A stretch of 42,342 nt of DNA from Sediminimonas sp. GTDB lineage: Bacteria; Pseudomonadota; Alphaproteobacteria; Rhodobacterales; Rhodobacteraceae. Positions 17,531-26,154 of the stretch are shown here, piece after piece; positions within the stretch are counted from its first letter, which is position 1, and each line of letters begins with the position of its first letter. The notes beneath the pieces are model-generated. The model was given only the letters and a program-made list of their open reading frames with translations. It was not told the DNA's origin and did not search any database. The translations under genes were made by a program, and so were the position numbers. Location: assembly GCF_024637375.1 (NCBI RefSeq), contig NZ_JAGXFK010000019.1:1-42342 (forward strand), read 5' to 3'.

Positions 17531-17698
17531 TCAGCTACCTTTCTTCTTGCACGGGCACGGCCCCTTGCCGATGCGCAGGCGCCCGCAGTCGGGGCAGCGC
17601 GTGGCGCCCAGCCGTTTTACCCCCGGTACGCGCAGCTTGCCGAACATCGCCAGCACGCCGACGGCGATCAGGAACAGGGTGACGATCTTGACAATCAA
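17531..17698 (-). CDS. Small membrane-anchored zinc-ribbon protein (TTG start)
   Basis: This is a 55-residue frame. An N-terminal hydrophobic helix (about 2-19, IVKIVTLFLIAVGVLAMF) precedes a short basic segment, then CPDCGRLRIGKGPCPC, whose four cysteines in two CxxC/CxC pairs should bind one zinc. A poly-Lys tail follows. The TTG start at 17698 directly abuts the TAA of the S49 peptidase gene, with no gap, so translation may restart after termination. An internal ATG at residue 18 would remove the membrane helix. Three bases separate its stop from the antiporter start. I recognise the layout from Rhodobacteraceae but know no function. Confidence 0.75.
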   Translation of the reverse strand: MIVKIVTLFLIAVGVLAMFGKLRVPGVKRLGATRCPDCGRLRIGKGPCPCKKKGS

Positions 17699-18496
17699 TT
17701 AAAGCCCATACCGCGCGAATGCCGCGCGGTCCTCCACCCCATCGAGCACATCGCTGACCACCGAGGCGCCGAGACGCTGCATCAGGCTGCGCCGCGGACC
17801 GTAGCGCAGCATGATCGTCTTGTCGCCGTAAAGCTCCCTGAGCTTGTCCTCGGGGTGGGCGATGCCGTCGATCAGGCCCAGATCCCGCGCCGTGCCGCCC
17901 AGCCAGAAGCGACCGCTGAAAAGCTCGTCGTCGTCAGCCAACTTGCCGGCGCGGCGTTCTTTCACGTAGGCGACGAAGCTTGAATGCATCTCATCCAGAA
18001 GGCCCTTTAGGATCGCCACATCCTCGTCCTCTTGCGGCAGGAACGGGTCGAGGATGCTTTTCGACCGTGCCGAGGTGTACACACGCCGCTCGACCCCGTG
18101 GCGGGCCAGCAGCTCGTGCGCGCCGAACCCGGCCGAGATCACCCCGATCGAGCCCACGATCGATCCGGTATCCGCCCATATGTCGTCGGCCGATGCGGCC
18201 AGCCAGTAGCCGCCCGAGGCCGCGACATCCTCGACGAAGGCATGCACCCTGACCTCGTGCTTTTCCGCCAGATGCCGGATGCGCGCCGCGATCAGCGCCG
18301 ACTGCACCGGCGATCCGCCGGGCGAGTTGATCACCAGCGCTACCGCCTCGGGCCTGCCGCGGCGGAAGGCGCGCTCGATCACCGGGCGCAGGGCGTTGTC
18401 GCTGAGGCTGGCGCGGCCGCCCAAGCCGATGCTGCCGGTCAGGCGGATCACCGCCACCACGGCCGGTTTTTCAATGAACGGGATGAAACGTCTCAT
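17699..18496 (-). CDS. S49-family serine peptidase (SppA/SohB-like)
   Basis: This is a 265-residue single-domain member of the S49 family, which cleaves membrane peptides such as leftover signal peptides. NSPGGSPVQSALI provides the oxyanion Gly-Gly, VEDVAASGGYWLAAS carries the catalytic Ser in ASGGY, and the Lys partner lies in SARSKSILDPF. A hydrophobic strand near the N-terminus (about 12-25) may associate with the membrane, but no clear signal peptide is present. I chose the ATG at 18496 (MRRFIPFIEK), since the upstream extension is antisense sequence. It is the first gene of a four-gene operon with the zinc-ribbon protein and antiporter. Confidence 0.92.
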   Translation of the reverse strand: MRRFIPFIEKPAVVAVIRLTGSIGLGGRASLSDNALRPVIERAFRRGRPEAVALVINSPGGSPVQSALIAARIRHLAEKHEVRVHAFVEDVAASGGYWLAASADDIWADTGSIVGSIGVISAGFGAHELLARHGVERRVYTSARSKSILDPFLPQEDEDVAILKGLLDEMHSSFVAYVKERRAGKLADDDELFSGRFWLGGTARDLGLIDGIAHPEDKLRELYGDKTIMLRYGPRRSLMQRLGASVVSDVLDGVEDRAAFARYGL

Positions 18497-18593
18497 GGTC
18501 GTGGATGTAGATGGCCACGAGGGTGCAAACAAGGCTCGGCCCCGCAATCAGGCGGCGCGACGTCACCGCGGCGACACAAAAGCAACACGCCCC

Positions 18594-19364
18594 TCAGGGC
18601 CGCAGCCGCCAGCCGCTGCGGAAAATCCACCATACCGCTGCCATGCACAGGCCCAGGAACAGCCCGATCGCCAGCAGGCTCAGCCCGATGGGCACGTCTG
18701 CCACCCCGTAGAACGACCAGCGGAAGCCGGAGATCAGATAAACCACCGGGTTGAACATGGTCACGGTCTGCCACGCCGGCGGCAACATCGAGATCGAGTA
18801 GAACGAGCCGCCCAGGAACACCAGCGGCGTGACGATCAGCAGCGGCACCAGTTGCAGTTGTTCGAAATTCTCGGCCCAGATACCGATGATGAACCCGAAC
18901 AGAGCGAACGACACGCAGGTCAGCATCAGGAAAGCCACCATAGCGAACGGGTGCATCACCTGCATCTCGACGAACATCGACGCCGTGACCATGATGACCG
19001 TGCCGATGAACAGTGCCTTGGTCGCCGCCGCCCCGACATAACCCAGCACGATTTCCAGGAAATTCACCGGCGCCGAGAGAAGTTCGTAAATGGTGCCGAT
19101 GAACTTGGGAAAATAGATCCCGAACGAAGCATTGGTGATCGACTGCGTCATCACCGTCAGCATCACCAGCCCGGGCACGATGAAAGCGCCATAACTGACG
19201 CCCTCGACCTGTTCGATACGGCTGCCGATGGCGGCACCGAAGACAACAAAATAGAGTGACGTCGAGATCACCGGCGAGACGAAGCTTTGCAACAGCGTAC
19301 GGAAGAAACGCGACATCTCGAAACGGTAGATCGCGCCGATCCCGCGCCAGTTTGGGCCGGTCAT
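18594..19364 (-). CDS. ABC-2 type transporter permease
   Basis: This 256-residue inner-membrane protein has six hydrophobic helices and the ABC-2 permease pattern seen in drug, lipid or polysaccharide exporters. It includes an early amphipathic segment ([20 protein letters not shown]) and a C-terminal [17 protein letters not shown], which matches the conserved 'NP..y....r' loop. It overlaps the ATPase gene by 4 bases, so the two form one exporter. The substrate cannot be deduced. About 97 bases separate it from the S49 gene, with no strong terminator seen. Confidence 0.93.
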   Translation of the reverse strand: MTGPNWRGIGAIYRFEMSRFFRTLLQSFVSPVISTSLYFVVFGAAIGSRIEQVEGVSYGAFIVPGLVMLTVMTQSITNASFGIYFPKFIGTIYELLSAPVNFLEIVLGYVGAAATKALFIGTVIMVTASMFVEMQVMHPFAMVAFLMLTCVSFALFGFIIGIWAENFEQLQLVPLLIVTPLVFLGGSFYSISMLPPAWQTVTMFNPVVYLISGFRWSFYGVADVPIGLSLLAIGLFLGLCMAAVWWIFRSGWRLRP

Positions 19365-20293
19365 GCCGCGTCCTCCTCTTGCACCAGCCCGACGAAGATA
19401 TCTTCAAGGCTGCTCTGGCTGGTCTGGATATCGCGCAACACGATGCCGGCCGCGGCGAGGTCCGACAACAGTCGCGTGATGCCGGTGCGCGGCCCCGCGG
19501 TGTCGTAGGTGTAAACCAGCGCGGCGCCATCATCGACCAGTTCCAGGTCGTGCCCCGACAGGCCCTCCGGCAGGGCGGTCAACGGCTCGTGCAACTCGAT
19601 GCGCAACTGCTTGCGGCCCATGCGCGCCATCAGCTTGTCCTTGTCCTCGACCAGCAGGATGCGGCCCTTGTTGATGACACCGACGCGGTCGGCGATGGCC
19701 TCGGCCTCTTCGATGTAATGGGTGGTCAGGATGATGGTCACGCCATCTGCCTTGAGCCCGGCAACGGTATCCCACATGCCGCGGCGCAATTCCACGTCAA
19801 CACCGGCGGTGGGTTCGTCGAGGAACAGAATGCGCGGCTCGTGCGCCAGCGCCTTGGCGATCAGCACCCGGCGTTTCATGCCGCCCGACAGCTCCTTGAT
19901 GCGCGAGTTGCGCTTGTCCCACAGCGAAAGCTGGCGCAGCGTGCGCTCGATATGCGCCTCGTCGCGCGGCTTGCCGAACAGCCCGCGCGAAAACCGCACC
20001 GAGCTTATGACCTTGTCAAAGGGCTCCAGCGTGATCTCCTGCGGCACCAGCCCGATCAGCGCGCGCGCCTGACGGTAGTCGGCCGCGATGTCGTGGCCAT
20101 CGACGTGCACACTGCCGCCGGTGGGCTGCACCAACCCGCAGATGGTGGAAATCAGCGTCGTCTTGCCAGCACCGTTGGGCCCCAGCAGTGCCAGAACCTC
20201 GCCGTGCGCTATATCGAGCGATACGCTTGATAGCGCCTGGAACCCGTCGGCATAGGTCTTTTCCAGCCGGTCCACTTTCACGATCGCTGACAT
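19361..20293 (-). CDS. ABC transporter ATP-binding protein (ABC-2 exporter)
   Basis: This is a 310-residue cytosolic ATPase. Walker A is GPNGAGKTT (about residues 38-46), the signature is [19 protein letters not shown], and Walker B is [12 protein letters not shown] followed by the switch His in [11 protein letters not shown]. The C-terminal 80 residues form the extension common in DrrA/NodI-type ATPases. It powers the permease encoded immediately downstream with a 4-base overlap. Together they are a one-plus-one exporter that must dimerise. Confidence 0.95.
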   Translation of the reverse strand: MSAIVKVDRLEKTYADGFQALSSVSLDIAHGEVLALLGPNGAGKTTLISTICGLVQPTGGSVHVDGHDIAADYRQARALIGLVPQEITLEPFDKVISSVRFSRGLFGKPRDEAHIERTLRQLSLWDKRNSRIKELSGGMKRRVLIAKALAHEPRILFLDEPTAGVDVELRRGMWDTVAGLKADGVTIILTTHYIEEAEAIADRVGVINKGRILLVEDKDKLMARMGRKQLRIELHEPLTALPEGLSGHDLELVDDGAALVYTYDTAGPRTGITRLLSDLAAAGIVLRDIQTSQSSLEDIFVGLVQEEDAA

Positions 20294-20346
20294 GGGGCCT
20301 CCTGTTCAACAATGGCGGAGCATAGGGCGGGCGCGCATTCAGGGAA

Positions 20347-20372
20347 AGCCCCGCCCGCGCAGGGGCGGGGCT
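20347..20372 (-). terminator. Rho-independent-like terminator after the CoxG-family gene
   Basis: AGCCCCGCCC and GGGCGGGGCT form a perfect 10-bp GC stem with a 6-base loop. On the minus strand it is followed by TTTCCC. It lies between the CoxG-family gene stop at 20408 and the ATPase start at 20293, so it would end transcription of the former. The short T-run makes it weaker than a classical terminator. Confidence 0.65.
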
Positions 20373-20407
20373 GCGCGGGCGCACAGTTGCGGGCTCGGCG
20401 GGCGCGT

Positions 20408-20938
20408 TCAGCCGCGCAGGCGGCGCCACCAACCCTTTTTTGGGGCGTCCGACGCATCTTCGGCGCCCGCGTCCTCTTCGGCATCGTCGTCGTCCTCGGG
20501 CGGCTCGATAGCCTGTTGCAGGCGGGTAAAGAACTGATCGGCCATCTTCTTGGCGAACCCGTCGATCAGCCGGCTGCCCAGTTGCGCGAGCTTGCCGCCG
20601 ACCTTGGCCTCGACATCGTAGTGCAGGCGCGTACCGCCCTCGATTTCCTCCAGGCGCACATCGGCGGCGCCCTTGGCAAAACCCGCGGCGCCGCCCTTGC
20701 CCTCGCCCGACAGAGTCAGGCTTTCGGGCTCGACCATCTCGGTCAGGGTGACGGTGCCCTTGAACGTGGCCTTCACCGGGCCGACCTTCTGGGTGACGAC
20801 CGCCTGGAAGCCGTCCTCGGGGGTGCCGGTCAACTCCTGCGTGCCGGGCACGCACTCCTTGAGTACCTCGGGGCTGAGCAGCGCTGCCCAGACGGTTGCG
20901 CGGTCGGCGTTGATGTCACGGGAATCTGTCATCTTCAT
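20408..20938 (-). CDS. CoxG-like SRPBCC-domain protein
   Basis: This 176-residue protein has an N-terminal SRPBCC (START-like) fold of the carbon monoxide dehydrogenase subunit G group. VWAALLSPEVLKECVPGT and LTLSGEGKGGAAGFAKGAAD are the diagnostic blocks. CoxG proteins help place Mo-hydroxylases at the membrane or bind hydrophobic ligands. No coxL/M/S genes are here, so a CO dehydrogenase role is not supported. The C-terminal tail is acidic (EPPEDDDDAEEDAGAEDAS) and ends in a basic, Trp-containing patch (KKGWWRRLRG) that could touch the membrane. It diverges from the DMT permease gene. Confidence 0.9.
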   Translation of the reverse strand: MKMTDSRDINADRATVWAALLSPEVLKECVPGTQELTGTPEDGFQAVVTQKVGPVKATFKGTVTLTEMVEPESLTLSGEGKGGAAGFAKGAADVRLEEIEGGTRLHYDVEAKVGGKLAQLGSRLIDGFAKKMADQFFTRLQQAIEPPEDDDDAEEDAGAEDASDAPKKGWWRRLRG

Positions 20939-21066
20939 GGGTGGGGTCCTTTCGCGTCGCCTTGCACGAACCTAGCCCAAGGGTCGAGGCCCGCCAAGCG
21001 GCGCGTGTCGCAAACGGACTGGCGAGCGCGCGGCGGGAGTGCTAGCAAGATGCGCAAGGAGCCCCG

Positions 21067-22055
21067 ATGACCCCTACCGCCCCCGCAACCGGCAACCCCG
21101 CCATCGGTATCGGTTTCGTCCTGCTGGGCGTGACCGCGATTTCGGTCAACGACATGCTGATCAAGCAGTTGTCGGGAGGGTATCCGCTGCACCAGATGGT
21201 GTTCATCCGCTCGGGCATCGGCATCCTCTTTTCGCTGATCCTCGTGCATTTCGAAGGTGGGCTGGCGATCCTGCGCACGCGGCGCCCGATGTTGCACATG
21301 GCGCGCGGGCTGCTGGTGGTAATATCCAACATGACCTTCTTCGCCGGGCTGGCGGTGCTGCCGCTGGCCGACGCGACGGCGCTGTTCTTCGTCGCGCCGC
21401 TGATGATCACGCTGCTGTCGATCCCGTTGCTGGGCGAAAAGGTAGGACCGATGCGCCTTGGCGCGGTGATCGCGGGGCTCGCGGGCGTTGTCATCATGAT
21501 GAAGCCCTGGCAAAGCGCCGGCGCGCTGGAGGTGCCGCGCGCCGTCTTCCTGCTGCCGGTGGCGGCCGCGGCCACCTACGCGATGTTCCAGATTCTCACG
21601 CGCAAGCTGGGCGCGTCGACGCGCGCCTCGGCGATGGCGGTCTACATCCAGGGCATGTTCCTTGTCGTTTCGGCGGCGATCTACCTTGTCGCCGGCGACG
21701 GGCGACTGGCCGAGGGGGTCGAGAACGGCTCGCTGCTGTTCCTGCTGCGCGCCTGGGTCTGGCCACAGGGCACCGACGGCTGGCTTTTCCTTGGGCTGGG
21801 GCTGAACGCGGCGATCATCGGCTATTCGCTCAGCCAGGCCTACCGGCTGACCGATGCCGCGGTTGTGGCGCCGTTCGAATATGTCGGCCTGCCACTGGCG
21901 GTGTTCTGGGGCTGGGCGATCTGGGTGACCTGCCCGACGCGGCGGTGACCGGCGGGATCGTTCTGATCGTGGGATCGGGGCTGTTCGTGTTCCTGCGCGA
22001 ACACCAGCGCAAGCGCCGCCTGGTCAGCGTGAAAAGGGTCCATCGTCGCTATTGA
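21067..22055 (+). pseudogene. DMT/EamA-family permease gene with a 1-base frameshift near its 3' end
   Basis: The first frame (21067-21948) encodes 293 residues of a ten-helix EamA-type metabolite exporter with both internal repeats visible. It then breaks off abnormally after VFWGWAIWVTCPTRR. The next frame continues directly with the expected last helix and tail, GGIVLIVGSGLFVFLREH, to a TGA at 22053-22055. Adding one G to the GGG at 21923-21925 restores AIWGDLPDA and a full protein of about 329 residues. So either the gene has lost a base and the last helix, or this is a homopolymer sequencing error. The shorter protein may still be made. Substrate unknown. Confidence 0.85.
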
Positions 22056-22097
22056 CGGGACGGCGCACAGGCGGTGGCATTTGCCTGCCATTCTCTC

Positions 22098-22126
22098 TTG
22101 CAAAAGCCCGTCAGGGCGGTTAATCG
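22098..22126 (+). promoter_or_regulatory. Likely promoter of tRNA-Pro
   Basis: TTGCAA (-35) and TAATCG (-10) lie 17 bases apart, the optimum, and the -10 ends 12 bases before the tRNA's first base. Both are partial matches to sigma70 hexamers. The call rests on spacing and position. Confidence 0.5.
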
Positions 22127-22138
22127 CCTCTGCACGGT

Positions 22139-22215
22139 CGGAGTGTAGCTCAGCCTGGTAGAGCACCGTCTTCGGGAGGCGGGGGTCGTAGGTTCGAATC
22201 CTGCCACTCCGACCA
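22139..22215 (+). tRNA. tRNA-Pro (anticodon CGG)
   Basis: A complete 77-base cloverleaf with encoded CCA. The acceptor arm is CGGAGTG with CACTCCG. The D arm is standard. The anticodon stem is CCGTC/GGCGG around the loop TTCGGGA, giving anticodon CGG. The T arm carries GGTTCGAATCC. It reads proline codon CCG, which is frequent in such GC-rich genomes. tRNA genes are common integration sites, but no integrase or 3'-end duplication was seen nearby. Confidence 0.97.
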
Positions 22216-22226
22216 ATAAAACAAGG

Positions 22227-22241
22227 GGAACTGCGAGTTCC
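22227..22241 (+). terminator. Short hairpin after tRNA-Pro
   Basis: GGAACT and AGTTCC form a perfect 6-bp stem with a GCG loop, starting 12 bases after the tRNA and followed by AT-rich ATTCATTATT. It is a plausible weak terminator. The remaining bases up to 22477 hold no gene that I can support; they include a perfect palindrome TTGTTAACAA at 22448-22457. Confidence 0.4.
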
Positions 22242-22477
22242 ATTCATTATTCGCAGAATGGCCGCAACGATACCCGCAACGTTTCCCGCCAATGCTGTGC
22301 CAGCCATGTTCTCGCTTGCAGACAGACCGACAAGTTGCCCGGCTTCCGGTGTTTCCGGTTCATGACCCCGGCGGCATTCCTGCGCGCATCCGGACTGTGT
22401 GGGCGGTAGACGCTTTACAGTGTGTCACGACGTAGCGAAATGGGCTGTTGTTAACAATGAACGACCGGGGCGGTCAT

Positions 22478-23242
22478 CTAAATTCGCGCAGCCGGGCGCC
22501 CATAAAGAAACCCCTGGATCAGACTACAGCCATTCATTTGCAACCATTCGGCTTGCTGGGCCAATTCCACACCCTCCGCAACAACCCGCAGACTCAGCTC
22601 AGAGGCGAGGTTGATCGGGGCGCTCATGATCGCGGCGTCCCGGTGCCGGTGAGGAAGCCCGGAAACGAAGCTGCGATCCAATTTGACCTCCTGGATAGGC
22701 AGGGTCCGCAGGTGAAAGAGCGACGAATAGCCCGTCCCAAAATCGTCAAGCGCCAGCGAGACACCTATCTCGCGAAGGGCGTAGATGTTCTTGAGCGTCG
22801 TTTCATTCTCGTCCAGCACCGCTCTTTCCGTAATCTCCAACGTGAGACAGGTCGGGTCGACACCTGTTCGGGTCAGGATGTCGTCGACTGATTGCGCAAA
22901 GTGCCGCTGCCCGAACTGCTGCGGGCTGACATTGGCCGCCATGCCGAGGCGTCGCGATGCGCCGGTCGCCTTCACCCGGGCTAGTTCCTTGCAGACCGTG
23001 TCGATCACCCAGGTGTCCAGAATCAGAGCCAGTCCGCAATCCTCGGCCACCGGAATGAAGCGGTCTGGCGGGACGAAACTGCCATCCGGTTGCGGCCAGC
23101 GCGACAGCGCCTCATACCCGACGATCTTGGGCCAACGCCGCGACACATCCACCTGTGGCTGATAGTGCAGCAACAGATCGCCGTTCTCGAAGGCTCTCGT
23201 CAGATCCCGTGCCTTTACCGGTATCGATGGCGTCGCACTCAT
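22478..23242 (-). CDS. Stand-alone EAL-domain c-di-GMP phosphodiesterase
   Basis: This 254-residue protein is almost only an EAL domain, which hydrolyses cyclic di-GMP to pGpG. The metal and catalytic set is complete: E44 of EAL (YEALSRW), N104 (NVSP), E136 (LEITER), D166-D167 (DDFGTG), K187 (KLDRSF), E223 (AEGVE) and Q243 in QGFLYGRP. An active enzyme is therefore expected. No sensor or membrane domain is present, so it must be controlled by partners or expression. It lies 69 bases downstream of the GAF-GGDEF gene on the same strand, forming an opposing cyclase/phosphodiesterase pair. An AAGGACG ribosome site precedes the ATG. Confidence 0.93.
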   Translation of the reverse strand: MSATPSIPVKARDLTRAFENGDLLLHYQPQVDVSRRWPKIVGYEALSRWPQPDGSFVPPDRFIPVAEDCGLALILDTWVIDTVCKELARVKATGASRRLGMAANVSPQQFGQRHFAQSVDDILTRTGVDPTCLTLEITERAVLDENETTLKNIYALREIGVSLALDDFGTGYSSLFHLRTLPIQEVKLDRSFVSGLPHRHRDAAIMSAPINLASELSLRVVAEGVELAQQAEWLQMNGCSLIQGFLYGRPAARI

Positions 23243-23311
23243 CGCGGGCGTCCTTGCAACGGAAGTTGCATGCCGGAACTCATATCGGGCATCTCGGCAG
23301 GACTGCCATGA

Positions 23312-24289
23312 TCATGGCGTGACGACGCGGTTACGCCCCAGTCGCTTGGCCTCGTAGAGGGCGCTATCGGCCATTTTCGTGACCGCGTCGGATGTCGAAT
23401 GTGTTTCGTCGACCACGGCCAGACCGACGCTCAACGTCACCTTTATCGCGCTTTCTCCGTCGAACCGGGTTTCGGCCACCTGTGTCCGCATCCGGTCTGC
23501 CCAAATCTGGGCGGACTCGAGATCGGTGTCGGTCAGCAATACGGCGAACTCCTCGCCGCCGAGGCGGGCGACCAGGTCGTTCTGGCGGCATTGCCCCGCA
23601 ACGATGCCGGCGAATTCCCGCAAGACACGGTCCCCGACCGGGTGTCCGAAAGCATCGTTCACCCCTTTGAAATGGTCGATGTCGAGAAAGGCGACGACCG
23701 CGGTTCCCCTGCTGCGGCGCAGCCTCGCCAGTTCGCGCTCCAGTCCCGACACGAAGCTGCGCCGGTTAAAGACTTCGGTCAGGAAATCATGGTTGGCCTG
23801 GCTGCGAAGTTCCAGCTGGTTCATGACGAGCTTGGCACATTTGGAAGTTATCCTGACCTCACGCTCGGTGAATTTTCGTGGCTTGGAGTCAGCGGCGTAG
23901 ATCGCGCCAAGGTTGTATCCGTCAACCGTTGTCAAGGGCGCGCCGATATAACAGCGCACGAAAGGCGGCCCCGTTACGAAAGGGTTGTCACGAACGCGCG
24001 CATCCTGATGCGTGTCCTCGATAACCAGCGGTTCGTATTTTCGGATCGCAATATTGCAGAACGCATACTTTCTCGGGGTCTCCGTCGCGTTGAACCCCTG
24101 GCGTGCCTTCAGAATCTGCTTGTCCGCGGTGATAAGGCTGATGGTGACCATCTCCATCTCGAGAGCGAGTTGAAGCAGCCCGGTGATATGGTTGAAGCTG
24201 GCCTCGGAACTGTAGGTCTGCGCATCGAGGCGCGTGAGCGCCTTGATGCGGCCTGCTTCGTCCGTGAGCTTGATGAGTTGAATGTTCAT
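23312..24289 (-). CDS. GAF-GGDEF diguanylate cyclase
   Basis: This 325-residue cytosolic protein has an N-terminal GAF domain (about 25-160; blocks FCNIAIR and GAPLTTVDGYNLGAIYAAD) and a C-terminal GGDEF domain (about 165-322). The active site reads GGEEF (244-248), the form compatible with c-di-GMP synthesis. An inhibitory I-site RxxD (R235-D238) sits exactly five residues before it, so product feedback is expected. The GAF ligand is unknown. It is transcribed with the EAL gene downstream and with the 90-residue unknown upstream. I infer it sets c-di-GMP for the neighbouring pilus. Confidence 0.94.
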   Translation of the reverse strand: MNIQLIKLTDEAGRIKALTRLDAQTYSSEASFNHITGLLQLALEMEMVTISLITADKQILKARQGFNATETPRKYAFCNIAIRKYEPLVIEDTHQDARVRDNPFVTGPPFVRCYIGAPLTTVDGYNLGAIYAADSKPRKFTEREVRITSKCAKLVMNQLELRSQANHDFLTEVFNRRSFVSGLERELARLRRSRGTAVVAFLDIDHFKGVNDAFGHPVGDRVLREFAGIVAGQCRQNDLVARLGGEEFAVLLTDTDLESAQIWADRMRTQVAETRFDGESAIKVTLSVGLAVVDETHSTSDAVTKMADSALYEAKRLGRNRVVTP

Positions 24290-24345
24290 GGCCCGTCAAG
24301 GCTCCTGCCGGAAAAGGAGGTTCATCATCTGTCCGCAGTCGAGGC

Positions 24346-24618
24346 TCACCAGGTGTTCGCGGCGAGGTAGTCGAAATTCAGCTCTGGCAGGATGTCCGCC
24401 ATGTCAGAGATCTCATCCATTTCCAGCAGATCGACCTGGACCAGCTTGGACTTGTTCAGCAAAATGGTACTGTCTCGGAGCTTGAAAGGGATGAATGGCC
24501 GTTCGTCGCAAAGCACATCCAGAACCCGCTGGCTTTGCCTGACATAGACGCCGCCGAAGTGCTGACTGCCATTGTCGAGAGTTGCTTTGACCGGGATGCA
24601 ATATTTCGGGTATTTCAT
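24346..24618 (-). CDS. Unknown 90-residue protein in the c-di-GMP operon
   Basis: A small soluble protein with no signal peptide or membrane helix. It contains RVLDVLCDERPFIPFKLRD and then LLNKSKLVQVDLLE, a beta-rich pattern with an acidic C-terminal helix (MDEISDMADILPEL). I chose the ATG at 24618 because GAAGG lies 8 bases upstream; an alternative ATG at 24633 adds five residues. I recall similar short proteins near signalling or chemotaxis genes but cannot name the family with confidence. It is first in the set with the GGDEF and EAL genes, and diverges from the HPt gene with 45 bases between starts. Confidence 0.7.
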   Translation of the reverse strand: MKYPKYCIPVKATLDNGSQHFGGVYVRQSQRVLDVLCDERPFIPFKLRDSTILLNKSKLVQVDLLEMDEISDMADILPELNFDYLAANTW

Positions 24619-24663
24619 GATGGGTGCCTTCATTCTTTGAAGCCGATTGTGAGAGGAAGCGGA

Positions 24664-25071
24664 ATGGCAAGCATGGTGGACCGCGAACGGGCCGAGCAGG
24701 CGGCACGCGGCACCCAGGATCCGGAAGCGTTCCGGGAAGCCTGCGCAGTCTTCGGAGACGCGGGCGCGCTGGCCCGTCTGGATGTGTTTCGTGCTGACCT
24801 TGAGACGCATCTTTCCTGGATCGAACAGGGTCGCCCGGATCACGAACAGCTTCGTGAGATGGCCCACCGGACAGCGGGCTGGGCCGGGCTTTTCGGGTTT
24901 CCGGCGCTTGCGGAGGCCTCCGCCCATCTTGATGAAGCGGTACGTGGCAACCCCGGCATAGAAGCCGCCCTGGCGCGCTGGACCGAACAGGCGCGGCTTG
25001 CCAGCAAGATCGCGACCGACGAGACAACCTCGGGCGTTTCGGCAACGAAGGACATCCCGCCGGGTCGCTGA
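24664..25071 (+). CDS. HPt (histidine phosphotransfer) protein
   Basis: This encodes 135 residues. The central part (about 35-100) is a helical HPt domain with LREMAHRTAGWAGLFGFPAL, in which H68 is the expected phospho-accepting histidine. The Gly/Phe pattern after it is the usual HPt turn. HPt proteins carry phosphate between receiver domains, here plausibly from the hybrid kinase at 31716-35000 to a response regulator. I chose the ATG at 24664, preceded by GAGAGGAAG; the frame is open upstream as an antisense shadow. It faces the tadC end and is divergent from the unknown/GGDEF/EAL operon, with which it may share a promoter region. Confidence 0.85.
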   Translation: MASMVDRERAEQAARGTQDPEAFREACAVFGDAGALARLDVFRADLETHLSWIEQGRPDHEQLREMAHRTAGWAGLFGFPALAEASAHLDEAVRGNPGIEAALARWTEQARLASKIATDETTSGVSATKDIPPGR

Positions 25072-25161
25072 CCGGTGCGATGGCCATCGTGCGGATTTGG
25101 CGGCATACGCACGACAAAGGGTTTGCGGACCTGCCAGCGGGAGAGGGTGAACACGCCATCG

Positions 25162-26154
25162 TCAGGATGCCCCGATTGCCTGAAGGACCGCCGGCGTCGC
25201 GATCACCGCAAACAGGACCGGCAGGAAGAAAAGGATCATCGGAACGGTCAGCTTGGGCGGAAGCGAGGCCGCTTTCTTTTCCGCGGCAGCCATCCGAAAA
25301 TCGCGGCTTTCCTTGGCCAGTACCCGCAGCGTCTGCCCCAGGGATGTGCCGTATTTCTCTGACTGGATCAGGCCGATGACGGTAGCCTTTATGCTGTCCA
25401 GACCGGTTCTCGTGCCAAGGTTCTCGTAGGCCTGCCGGCGATCGGAAAGATAGGCGAGCTCGGCTGTGGTAAGCGACATCTCTTCGGCCAGTTCCCTGGA
25501 CTGGCTGCCGATCTCTTCGGCCACCTTGCGAAAGGCGGCTTCGCTGCTCATCCCGGATTCGACGCAAATCAGCAGCAGATCAAGCGCGTCGGGCCAACTG
25601 CGCCGCAGGCTGTTGTGTCGCTTGGAGATCAGGTTGCGGACATAGAGCTTGGGCAACGTGAATCCGATCACCGCGCCCACCAACGCCACGGCGGCCATGA
25701 TCAACAACGACGTATCCGGTCGGACGACGAGGGCAATATAGACAACGGCGATACCTGGCACGATCACCGCCGCGATCAGGCGCGACGCCAGAAAGGCGAT
25801 GAGCGGCGCGCGCCCGCGCAGTCCCGCCATCCGCAATAGCTGTGACGCGCTGGTTTCATCGGACAGATGCGCCAGACCCAGCCTCTTCACGATTCCCACG
25901 AAAACCCGGTTCGGCTCCTTGGCGAAAAGCAATGAGGGCGCGCCTCCCCTCTCCCCACGCCCGGTGTGCTTGGGGCGCGGCGCTTGACGCAGGTCTTGCT
26001 CGACGCCCTGCATCCGTTCGGCAAACCGGTCACGCGCGATCCACGGCCAGGCGATCGTCAGAACCGCACCGACCACGGACAGGGCGGAAAGCGCGATGAT
26101 CACCTGCTGAATCTCTGTACTGGTCAGGTCAATTGGCAAGGTCCGCCCCTTCAC
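25162..26154 (-). CDS. tadC: Tad pilus inner-membrane platform protein TadC
   Basis: This 330-residue T2SF (GspF-like) protein is a platform subunit of the Flp/Tad pilus machine. There is an N-terminal helix (about 18-38). A helix pair near 115-155 and the terminal helices around 290-325 flank the conserved cytosolic T2SF domain with DALDLLLICVESGMS, the canonical D-x-L-x-x-C-V-E-x-G motif, and SEKYGTSLGQTLRVLA. It follows tadB with a 4-base overlap and is the last gene of the pilus operon visible; tadD, which usually follows, is absent here. Confidence 0.95.
   Translation of the reverse strand: MKGRTLPIDLTSTEIQQVIIALSALSVVGAVLTIAWPWIARDRFAERMQGVEQDLRQAPRPKHTGRGERGGAPSLLFAKEPNRVFVGIVKRLGLAHLSDETSASQLLRMAGLRGRAPLIAFLASRLIAAVIVPGIAVVYIALVVRPDTSLLIMAAVALVGAVIGFTLPKLYVRNLISKRHNSLRRSWPDALDLLLICVESGMSSEAAFRKVAEEIGSQSRELAEEMSLTTAELAYLSDRRQAYENLGTRTGLDSIKATVIGLIQSEKYGTSLGQTLRVLAKESRDFRMAAAEKKAASLPPKLTVPMILFFLPVLFAVIATPAVLQAIGAS

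Noticed and set aside
20408-20938. CO dehydrogenase accessory function for the CoxG-like gene
   Set aside because: No cox catalytic genes nearby, and SRPBCC proteins of this type occur in many contexts.
22448-22457. Perfect palindrome TTGTTAACAA after the EAL gene
   Set aside because: Short, and in a non-promoter position downstream of a stop codon; too little to call a site.
22139-22480. tRNA-Pro as an integration site for a genomic island carrying the Tad locus
   Set aside because: No integrase gene, no visible copy of the tRNA 3' end, and no mobility gene until the IS at the far right edge. Cannot be excluded beyond the window.
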